From Pseudomonadota bacterium (GTDB lineage Bacteria; Pseudomonadota; Gammaproteobacteria; Burkholderiales; Burkholderiaceae_C), in contig JAUPTP010000088.1 in NCBI GenBank assembly GCA_030918015.1, positions 1 through 7,784 on the forward strand: 7,784 nucleotides of DNA. Reading direction: 5' to 3'. How positions within the stretch are numbered: position 1 is the stretch's first letter; each line of letters starts with the position of its first letter. Positions 1-4,325 of this stretch are shown in pieces. A model generated the notes under the pieces. That model searched no databases. It was not told where the DNA came from and saw only the letters and a program-made list of their open reading frames with translations. The position numbers and the translations under genes were made by a program.

Positions 1-366
1 CGGCGCCGGCGTCCAGGCCGACTGCGCCGCGCCCGGCTCGACCTGGCGGGCCTTGAGCACCTGCACGCCCGCGGCGATGCCGCCCATCTCGAGGATCTGC
101 GACCAGCGGAAGCTGAACCAGCCGTTGCGCAGCACCAGCACCTGCTGCTGGCCGGCGAACTGGCGCGCCACCGCCTCCATGCCGAAGGAGCCGCTGCCCG
201 GCACGACGATGGCCGAGCGGGCCGCATAGGCCTCCTTCAGCACCGCCGAGATGCCGCGCATCACGCGCTGGAAGCGCTGCGACATGTGGTTGAGCGCACG
301 GTCGGTGTAGACCACCGAGTATTCGAGCAGGCCGTCGGGGTCGACGTGGGGCAGCAGGCCGGGCAT
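1..366 (-). CDS. Class-V PLP-dependent aminotransferase (alanine-glyoxylate/serine-pyruvate type), N-terminal part
   Basis: The gene starts at the ATG at 366 and runs off the left edge, so only the first 122 codons are present. The product begins MPGLLPHVDPDGLLEYSVVY and contains TDRALNHMS, a helix-rich stretch, then VVPGSGSFGMEAV at about residues 54-66. That is the glycine-rich loop which, in fold-type I class-V aminotransferases, holds the cofactor phosphate; it is followed by VLVLRNGWFSFRW. The family moves an amino group between an amino acid such as alanine or serine and a 2-oxo acid such as glyoxylate or pyruvate in the cytoplasm. The lysine that binds pyridoxal phosphate lies beyond the window, so the donor cannot be judged. 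A GGAG stands about 8 bases before the ATG. The gene is divergent from the DUF2322 gene. The family call is good; the exact substrate is unknown. Confidence 0.8.
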   Translation of the reverse strand, partial: MPGLLPHVDPDGLLEYSVVYTDRALNHMSQRFQRVMRGISAVLKEAYAARSAIVVPGSGSFGMEAVARQFAGQQQVLVLRNGWFSFRWSQILEMGGIAAGVQVLKARQVEPGAAQSAWTPAP

Positions 367-508
367 GGGTCCATCTCCGTGTCGTGGTGGGTGGGTCGGG
401 TCATTCAACCACAGACACGCGAGCGCCCGGCTCGGCATCAACCTGCAGCGCCCTCGGCGCTAGACTCCCTCCCCCGGCCCGAGGGGCCGTCAACCTGACC
501 CTGACACG
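367..508. promoter_or_regulatory. Divergent intergenic region between the aminotransferase and DUF2322 genes
   Basis: This 142-bp gap must carry the 5' signals of both divergent genes. Two small perfect hairpins with 3-base loops precede the plus-strand gene: AGCGCC/GGCGCT (447-461, loop CTC) and CGGCCC/GGGCCG (475-489, loop GAG). TAGACT at 461-466 is a 4/6 match to a -10 box on the plus strand, but its -35 partner is poor. No strong Shine-Dalgarno sequence precedes the ATG at 509, whereas the aminotransferase has GGAG. The promoter assignments are weak; the hairpins are seen directly, but their function is not known. Confidence 0.3.
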
Positions 509-838
509 ATGAGCACCCCCACCTTCGCCGAGCAGCTCGCCGGCCTGCCCTCCATCGCCCACCTCGCCGCGGTCGAGCTGCTCGATGCCGGCGGCACGGT
601 GGTGGCCACGCTGGCCAACCGCCCCGGCACCGCCGGCTCGGCCGCCGTCTACCACGCGCTGGCCGCGCGCCACGGCGCGATCAACCCGGAGGCCGCCCGC
701 GAGGGCCTGGCGCTCTACGCCGAGCACACCGCCGACGCCCGCGCCTTCCCCGGCAAGCACCCCAACATCGACCGCCTGATCGAGATCGAGCAAGGCCGCC
801 TGGCGACGCTCTCGGTGCGGCTGCAGCCGGCGGCCTGA
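509..838 (+). CDS. DUF2322 family protein
   Basis: A 109-residue soluble protein with no signal peptide or membrane segment. It matches the pattern I know for DUF2322, a small uncharacterised family found mainly in Betaproteobacteria: a start like LAGLPSIAHLAAVELLD, a short beta section with NRPGTAGS, VYHALAARHGAIN, and the most recognisable block GLALYAEHTADAR followed by GKHPNIDRL near residues 72-95. The length fits the family. No catalytic motif is evident and the biochemical function is unknown. The ATG at 509 gives the family-like N-terminus, although no clear ribosome binding site precedes it. The gene is divergent from the aminotransferase and convergent with the operon ending at 864, so it is probably transcribed alone. 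Confidence 0.85.
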   Translation: MSTPTFAEQLAGLPSIAHLAAVELLDAGGTVVATLANRPGTAGSAAVYHALAARHGAINPEAAREGLALYAEHTADARAFPGKHPNIDRLIEIEQGRLATLSVRLQPAA

Positions 839-853
839 ACGGGCGCGTCAGCT

Positions 854-879
854 CCGGCCGGACTCAGTGCGCCGGCCGG
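854..879. terminator. GC-only hairpin at the DUF2322 / RidA convergent junction (possible bidirectional terminator)
   Basis: CCGGCCGG at 854-861 is repeated at 872-879. The 8-mer is its own reverse complement, so the two copies form a perfect 8-bp stem around the 10-base loop ACTCAGTGCG. The loop carries the TGA stop (864-866, minus) of the RidA gene. The hairpin lies 15 bp after the DUF2322 stop. No T-tract follows on either strand, so it is not a textbook intrinsic terminator. It may slow polymerase at the convergent junction or protect the transcript 3' ends. Confidence 0.4.
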
Positions 880-1427
880 CGCACCGCCTCGACCTCGATC
901 TCGACCAGATAGGCTGGATTGGCCAACCCGGCCACCTGGAAGGCCGAGCGAGTCGGCAGGTTCGGCTGCGCCGGCGTGCCGAAGAACTGGACGTAGCCGT
1001 CCATGAAGCCGGCGAAGTCCATCTTGCCGCCCTTGGCAGGGTCGCCCACCAGGTAGACCTGCATCTTCACCACGTCCTTGAGCGACAGGCCCAGGCCGAC
1101 CAGCTGCGACTCGATGGACTTCAGCACCGCCACGGTCTGGCCCTGGGTATCACCGCCGTAGGCCGCCGGATCGGTGGCCGCCTTGCTGGCATCCACCTTC
1201 GGCGGCACCTTGCCCGACAGCAGCACGCGCGTGGCGCCGGCCGGCACCTCGATGGCGGCCGAGATCGGGAAGCTCGAGTTGGGGATCTTGTGCCGCACCA
1301 CCTCGTCGCCGCCGTGCGGCATGGCGGCACAGCCGCCCAGGATGGCCAGGGCCGCGGCGCACAGGCCAGCACGGGCCAGGAAGCGTGGGCGGATGATGTT
1401 CGTGTTCGTGTTCGTGTTCATGGTCAT
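864..1427 (-). CDS. RidA (YjgF/YER057c/UK114) family protein with a lipoprotein signal peptide
   Basis: RidA-type proteins hydrolyse reactive enamine/imine intermediates to oxo acids or carbonyls and ammonia. The N-terminus (187 residues in all) has basic residues R13, R15 and R19, a hydrophobic stretch at about 20-31 and a lipobox LGGC with the acylatable Cys at 33. The +2 Ala would favour the outer membrane by the E. coli sorting rule. The RidA domain covers about residues 48-185: VLLSGKVP, then a Thr-Gln-rich segment before LKSIESQLVGLGLSLKDVVK, the usual VYLVGD strand, and TRSAFQVAGL with R160 where E. coli RidA has its substrate-carboxylate-binding Arg105. It ends in EIEVEAV. Typical RidA proteins are about 125-130 residues and cytosolic; the extra length here is the signal. 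It is the last gene of the amine oxidase/cytochrome c operon, 15 bp after the cytochrome stop. The ATG at 1427 lacks a Shine-Dalgarno sequence, and the ATG at 1421 is an alternative. Confidence 0.88.
   Translation of the reverse strand: MTMNTNTNTNIIRPRFLARAGLCAAALAILGGCAAMPHGGDEVVRHKIPNSSFPISAAIEVPAGATRVLLSGKVPPKVDASKAATDPAAYGGDTQGQTVAVLKSIESQLVGLGLSLKDVVKMQVYLVGDPAKGGKMDFAGFMDGYVQFFGTPAQPNLPTRSAFQVAGLANPAYLVEIEVEAVRRPAH
1398..1421. repeat. Hexanucleotide tandem repeat (GTTCGT) at the RidA gene start
   Basis: Three perfect GTTCGT units (1398-1415) and a fourth, GTTCAT (1416-1421), stand head to tail. On the coding strand they encode Asn-Thr pairs right after the start codon, and the degenerate fourth unit supplies the second ATG. 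The period of 6 keeps frame, so unit gain or loss would change only the length of the hydrophilic tip before the signal peptide. Confidence 0.85.
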
Positions 1428-1442
1428 CGGAGGATGGAAGGT

Positions 1443-1910
1443 TCAGGGCTTGGCCGGACGCAGCGCCTGGACCGACTGGGCCGTCAGTGCATCGCCATGG
1501 TGGTTGCCGAAATGGGTGCGCACGAAGTTGACGACATCGGCGATCTGCGCATCGCTGAGCTGGTGACCGAACGGCGGCATGCCGTGCAGGCCGTTCATCA
1601 CCACCAGCGCCGGATAGGCGCCAGCGGCCAGCTTCGGGTTGCCGGCCAGCGCCGGGAACATGCCCGAGCCGGTCTTGGCCCCTTGGCCGTCGGCCATGTG
1701 ACAGGCCTGGCAGATCGAGCGGTAGAGCGTCTCTCCCCCCTGCTGGGTGAAGCGCGACGGACTGCCCGAGAAGCTGGCCACCAGCTGGGCATCGGTCATC
1801 GGGGCGGCCGCCGGGGCGACCGTGCCCTGGGCCAGGGCCGGCAGCGCCGACAGCAGCGCGGCGGCGATCAGGACAGGCTTGATCACGGGAAACTCCATGA
1901 ATGCGGTCAT
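1443..1910 (-). CDS. Exported mono-haem class I cytochrome c
   Basis: The protein has 155 residues. Residues 1-27 form a Sec signal peptide with a hydrophobic core at about 12-26 and a predicted cut after ALA (27/28). The haem site is C67-Q-A-C70-H71, followed by the class I pattern ADGQG, a FPALAGNP segment, then M111 in GMPPFG as likely sixth ligand, and a C-terminal helix DAQIADVVNFVRTHFG. Only one CxxCH is present. In such proteins the haem is attached in the periplasm by the Ccm machinery and carries single electrons. The gene follows the amine oxidase by 9 bp, which suggests it accepts electrons from that flavoenzyme, as CycN does for NicA2. The start at 1910 is supported by GAGGTG with 5-base spacing. 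That motif overlaps the upstream stop codon, so translation is probably coupled. The inner ATG at 1898 would shorten the protein by four residues only. Confidence 0.93.
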   Translation of the reverse strand: MTAFMEFPVIKPVLIAAALLSALPALAQGTVAPAAAPMTDAQLVASFSGSPSRFTQQGGETLYRSICQACHMADGQGAKTGSGMFPALAGNPKLAAGAYPALVVMNGLHGMPPFGHQLSDAQIADVVNFVRTHFGNHHGDALTAQSVQALRPAKP

Positions 1911-1915
1911 CGGTG

Positions 1916-1922
1916 CACCTCA
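1916..1922 (-). promoter_or_regulatory. Stop codon/Shine-Dalgarno overlap (TGAGGTG) coupling amine oxidase to cytochrome c
   Basis: Read on the minus strand, TGAGGTG contains the TGA stop of the amine oxidase (1922-1920) and the GAGGTG ribosome binding site of the cytochrome gene, 5 bases before its ATG. Ribosomes ending the first gene would sit on the binding site of the second. This supports near-stoichiometric production of the two partners and decides the cytochrome start at 1910. Confidence 0.7.
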
Positions 1923-3524
1923 GGCCGTGGCCTTGGCATGCAGGCGCTGGATGGCGTCGAGCGAGGACAGGATCGCGCCCTCCATCCAGGCCGGGATGTA
2001 CGAGGCGTGCTCGCCCGCCAGCACGATGCGGCCGTCGACCTCGCACAGGTTGCGGTAGTGCTGCTCGCGCAGCTCGTCGGTCCAGCGGGCGTAGCAGCCG
2101 TTGATGAAGGGCACACGGTTCCAGGCCACCGCCACGCCGGACTTGAACTCCTGGCGGTACTGTGAATGGATCTGCGAGCCCATCTCCAGCGCCACGCGCA
2201 CGCGCTCCTCGGGCGACAGGGCGCTCATGCGGAAGGCGTGCGCGTTGTCCCACATGTAGGCGCCCAGCAGCACCGCCGGACCCTTCGAGAAATAGCCGTT
2301 GGACGGGTAGGAGATGTTGCGGATCGGCAGGTTGGTCTGCGTGATGCCGCCGTAGATGCGCTCGTCCTCCTCCCAGAAGCGACGCTTGAACTCCAGTCCG
2401 ACCTTGACCGAGGCACCATACGGCACGGCCGCGATGGCCTGCTTCATCGGGCTGCCCACCTGCATGTCGATCTGGCTCAGGATGGACAGCGGGATGGTGC
2501 AGACGCACCAGTCGGCGCTGACCTGGCGCTCGGCGCCACCCTTCTGCGCATCGACGTAGCTGACGGTGACCTGGCGATCGCTCTGCGCGATGCGGGTGAC
2601 CTTGGCGTGGTACTGGATCAGGCCCTTGAGCTCGCGCTCGAACGCCTTGCCGATGCTGTCCATGCCGCCCACCGGCTGGAAGATCGCGCTGTGGAACTCG
2701 TAGATGTTGCCCGCGGCCACCTGGCCCCACATGCCCGCACCGGTGATGTCCTTCAGGTCGATCGGCTGCGAGGGCTTCGCCCGCGGCATCAGGCCGCCGC
2801 CCGGATCGATGTCGTAGCCGCGGCGGTCACTGGTGTCGGTGCTGCTGACGAAGCGGTAGTCCTTGTCGAGCGCGCCCCAGGACTTCAGGCCTTCGAGCAG
2901 CTTCTGGCGGTCCTCGGCGCTCAGACGGTCATCGAGCGCCCCCTGACGTGCCGCCTTGGACAGCAGCTCGGCCACATGGCCGTTCAGGTCGGACTGCACA
3001 TGGCGGAAGCGCTGTGGCTTGCCGCCGAAGGCACCGGTCTGGTGCAGGTAGGCGTTGTAGTTGACCTGCATGAAGGGCTCGAGCGCCACGCCCAGGCGCT
3101 GGCAGTAGTCGAGCACCGCATGGTGGTGGTAGGGAATGCGCCAGGGGCCCGGATTGATGTAGTTGCCCTTGGCGAAGCCCACCTCCTGCGTCGCGCCGCC
3201 CAGCTCGGTGTAGCGGTCACCGCCGCGCAGGCTCCAGTTGCGCCCGCCGGCACGGCCGTTGAATTCCAGGATCTGCACCTGGTAGCCGGCCGCACGCAGC
3301 TCGTAGGCGGCCGTCATGCCCGCCAGGCCGGCGCCCAGCACCAGCACCTTGGCCCCACGCGGAGCCCCCGAGAGCTTCACCGGCCCGTGGTAGGCGGACT
3401 CGGCCGCATGGCCCAGCGAGCTCATCGCCTGATACATCGCTGCACCACCGGCCACCTTGCCGATCATCGACAGCAGTTCTCGCCGGCTCGGCGGGCGAAC
3501 TTCGTTGTTCTGTTGCACCTTCAT
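1920..3524 (-). CDS. Flavin monoamine oxidase / amine dehydrogenase family protein with twin-arginine-type N-terminus
   Basis: The protein (534 residues) is an FAD enzyme of the monoamine oxidase/L-amino-acid oxidase superfamily, which oxidises an amine to an imine. The FAD Rossmann motif GAGLAG is at 64-69, with E87 as probable ribose ligand. GRAGGR is at 90-95 and a TELGG segment follows. K374 in the SVKVGLEF strand lines up with the conserved active-site lysine of MAO-B, and the C-terminal FAD motif is GEHASY...WMEGA at 504-517. W513 and Y478 fall at the two aromatic-cage positions, and C477 falls where MAO-B carries its flavin-linking Cys397. Residues 13-18 (SRRELL) plus a moderately hydrophobic stretch resemble a Tat signal, suggesting export with FAD bound. 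It leads the operon with cytochrome c and RidA, so it may be a dehydrogenase using the cytochrome instead of oxygen. Start: the ATG at 3524 abuts GAGGA, while the GTG at 3518 has ideal spacing; both keep the RR motif. The substrate is not predictable from sequence. Confidence 0.9.
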   Translation of the reverse strand: MKVQQNNEVRPPSRRELLSMIGKVAGGAAMYQAMSSLGHAAESAYHGPVKLSGAPRGAKVLVLGAGLAGMTAAYELRAAGYQVQILEFNGRAGGRNWSLRGGDRYTELGGATQEVGFAKGNYINPGPWRIPYHHHAVLDYCQRLGVALEPFMQVNYNAYLHQTGAFGGKPQRFRHVQSDLNGHVAELLSKAARQGALDDRLSAEDRQKLLEGLKSWGALDKDYRFVSSTDTSDRRGYDIDPGGGLMPRAKPSQPIDLKDITGAGMWGQVAAGNIYEFHSAIFQPVGGMDSIGKAFERELKGLIQYHAKVTRIAQSDRQVTVSYVDAQKGGAERQVSADWCVCTIPLSILSQIDMQVGSPMKQAIAAVPYGASVKVGLEFKRRFWEEDERIYGGITQTNLPIRNISYPSNGYFSKGPAVLLGAYMWDNAHAFRMSALSPEERVRVALEMGSQIHSQYRQEFKSGVAVAWNRVPFINGCYARWTDELREQHYRNLCEVDGRIVLAGEHASYIPAWMEGAILSSLDAIQRLHAKATA

Positions 3525-3530
3525 TCCTCA
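3525..3530 (-). promoter_or_regulatory. Shine-Dalgarno TGAGGA that questions the amine oxidase start
   Basis: TGAGGA directly abuts the ATG at 3524, leaving no spacer, which is too close for normal initiation. The third codon is GTG (3518-3516), and from the end of GAGGA to this GTG there are 6 bases, a normal spacing. Initiation may therefore occur at GTG 3518, giving a protein two residues shorter. Tat motif and domains are unaffected. Confidence 0.5.
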
Positions 3531-3565
3531 GCGTCGAAGAAAGATTCCGGGATGGATGAAGGCGG

Positions 3566-3603
3566 GACATGTCGCGGGCACCGGGCGGCGGTGCAGCCGC
3601 CGC
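3566..3603. promoter_or_regulatory. Palindrome and GC hairpin in the amine oxidase 5' region
   Basis: Two dyads lie 40-80 bp upstream of the amine oxidase start: the 8-bp palindrome GACATGTC (3566-3573), and a perfect 7-bp stem GCGGCGG/CCGCCGC (3585-3603) with loop TGCAG, extendable by a G-T and a G-C pair. If the transcript begins further upstream, the hairpin would be in the leader; otherwise both could be protein-binding sites. I found no convincing sigma-70 promoter in the 3525-3725 gap. Confidence 0.35.
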
Positions 3604-3686
3604 TCCGTCCGTGCCCACAAGGGTTTTCACTGAGGCGATTCTGGGCAGGACGGGGTGCCCCGGCGAGTCAGTTTTTCTGCGCGGCT

Positions 3687-3705
3687 GGGAAAGGAAAACT
3701 TTCCC
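3687..3705. promoter_or_regulatory. Perfect palindrome GGGAAAG-N5-CTTTCCC, candidate Lrp-type operator (or Lrp-gene terminator stem)
   Basis: The 7-base arms GGGAAAG and CTTTCCC flank GAAAA, with a possible extension by wobble pairs. The site is AT-rich at its centre, unlike the surrounding GC-rich DNA, and lies between the Lrp-family gene (stop at 3726) and the amine oxidase operon. Arms GAAAG/CTTTC recur at the regulator's own start codon (4219-4231). No T-tract follows on either strand, which argues against an intrinsic terminator and makes an operator more likely. Confidence 0.45.
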
Positions 3706-3725
3706 GGTGCGGCCCCAGACCCAGC

Positions 3726-4235
3726 TCAGGCCGTCGGCACCGGCACGCCGGAGAAGGACTTGACCGTCTTGAGCGAGAACGAGGACTCGACCGCCATCAC
3801 CCCGCGCAGCGCCCGGATGCGGGTCTGGAGCAGTTCGCCGTACTCGACCAGGTTGCGCGCCAGCACGCACAGCAGGAAATCGTTCGAGCCCGAGATGTTG
3901 TGGCACCACAGCACCTGCTCGATGGCGCCGATGCTCTCCTCGAAGGCCTGCTGCAGCGCCAGATCGTTGCTGACGAAGCGCACCTGCACGAAGGCGGTGA
4001 CCTCCAGGCCCAGCGAACGCGGCTCGATCTCGGCCCGATAGCCCCGGATGATGCCGGCCTCCTCCAGCGCCTTGACGCGCCGCCAGGTCGGCGCCTCGGC
4101 CAGGTGGATCTCCTGGGCCAGTGCGGCGTTGGTGGCCCGGCCCTCAGCCTGCAGACGGGCCAGCAGCTGGCGGTCATAGCGGTCGAGGGCCTCGGTGGTG
4201 GGCGGCGTCGTCGGGGAAGAAAGTTTCTTTCGCAT
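3726..4235 (-). CDS. Lrp/AsnC family transcriptional regulator
   Basis: A regulator of about 169 residues with the standard two-part layout. The N-terminal helix-turn-helix lies at roughly residues 16-65: LDRYDRQLLARLQAEGRATN, then LAQEIHLAEAPTWRRVKALE and EAGIIRGYRAEI, the family hallmark. The C-terminal RAM ligand-binding domain covers about 75-160, with VTAFVQVRF, the helix LQQAFEESI, VLWCHNISGSNDFLL where effectors usually bind, and LRGVMAVESSFSLKTVK. Length is normal for the family. Such proteins form octamers or similar assemblies and sense amino acids or related molecules. Its place just upstream of the amine oxidase operon, same strand with a 201-bp gap, makes it the obvious candidate regulator. 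ATG 4235 is preferred because AGAAAG stands 6 bases upstream; the GTG at 4238 would add one residue. It is divergent from the LysR gene. Confidence 0.9.
   Translation of the reverse strand: MRKKLSSPTTPPTTEALDRYDRQLLARLQAEGRATNAALAQEIHLAEAPTWRRVKALEEAGIIRGYRAEIEPRSLGLEVTAFVQVRFVSNDLALQQAFEESIGAIEQVLWCHNISGSNDFLLCVLARNLVEYGELLQTRIRALRGVMAVESSFSLKTVKSFSGVPVPTA
4219..4231. promoter_or_regulatory. Dyad GAAAG-TTT-CTTTC at the start of the Lrp-type gene, candidate autoregulatory site
   Basis: A perfect 5-bp inverted repeat covers the first codons of the Lrp-family gene. The same arms, GAAAG and CTTTC, occur in the palindrome at 3687-3705, there with a 5-base centre instead of 3. Read on the minus strand, both sites share an A-rich middle (GAAAG, A-run, CTTTC). 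Because the site lies within coding sequence (Arg-Lys-Lys-Leu-Ser), part of the pattern may be codon content. Confidence 0.35.
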
Positions 4236-4276
4236 CACGGGCTTTCTGAAGCGAAATGAGCAAGCATCTTCCGTGC

Positions 4277-4294
4277 CTCAGGCGGCATCCTGAG
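4277..4294. promoter_or_regulatory. Inverted repeat CTCAGG-N6-CCTGAG in the Lrp/LysR divergent gap
   Basis: Perfect 6-base arms are separated by CGGCAT and lie midway in the 90-bp gap between the divergent Lrp-type and LysR-type genes. Dyads in such gaps are often operators for one of the flanking regulators, and LysR proteins commonly control themselves from such sites. The arms do not give the T-N11-A spacing of a classic LysR box. No clear -10/-35 pair was found for either gene. Confidence 0.35.
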
Positions 4295-4325
4295 CAGCTC
4301 GGGACTGAATTCTTGCGTGAACGGA

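Larger units (their letters stand above)
864..3524 (-). other. Three-gene operon: flavin amine oxidase - cytochrome c - lipoprotein RidA
   Basis: The three minus-strand genes are separated by only 9 bp and 15 bp, the first pair is linked by a stop/Shine-Dalgarno overlap, and no terminator-like hairpin lies between them. All three products carry an export signal (Tat-like, Sec, lipoprotein). The group therefore reads as one envelope-located pathway: amine to imine with electrons to cytochrome c, then imine hydrolysis. The operon is bounded downstream by the hairpin at 854-879 and upstream by a 201-bp gap after the Lrp-type regulator. The gene layout is seen directly; the pathway is inference. 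Confidence 0.8.

Noticed and set aside
867..2165. A 432-codon plus-strand open frame
   Set aside because: It is antisense to the RidA and cytochrome c genes, which have clear signal peptides and motifs; the plus product has none.
1150..2730. A 526-codon minus-strand open frame spanning the cytochrome and parts of both neighbours
   Set aside because: It is an out-of-frame reading across three recognised genes, with no domain of its own.
864..3524. The operon as a classical oxygen-using monoamine oxidase with hydrogen peroxide as product
   Set aside because: A catalase or peroxidase is absent nearby and an exported cytochrome c is translationally coupled to the flavoenzyme, so I prefer a dehydrogenase; the sequence alone does not prove it.
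3687..3705. The palindrome as a rho-independent terminator of the Lrp-type gene
   Set aside because: No T-run follows the stem on the minus strand (nor on the plus strand), and the AT-rich centre and shared arms with 4219-4231 fit an operator better; a terminator role cannot be fully excluded.
2166..4259. A 697-codon plus-strand open frame
   Set aside because: It covers the amine oxidase and Lrp-type genes antisense, is rich in Arg, His, Ala and Leu without any domain pattern, and is the usual result of high GC content opposite real genes.
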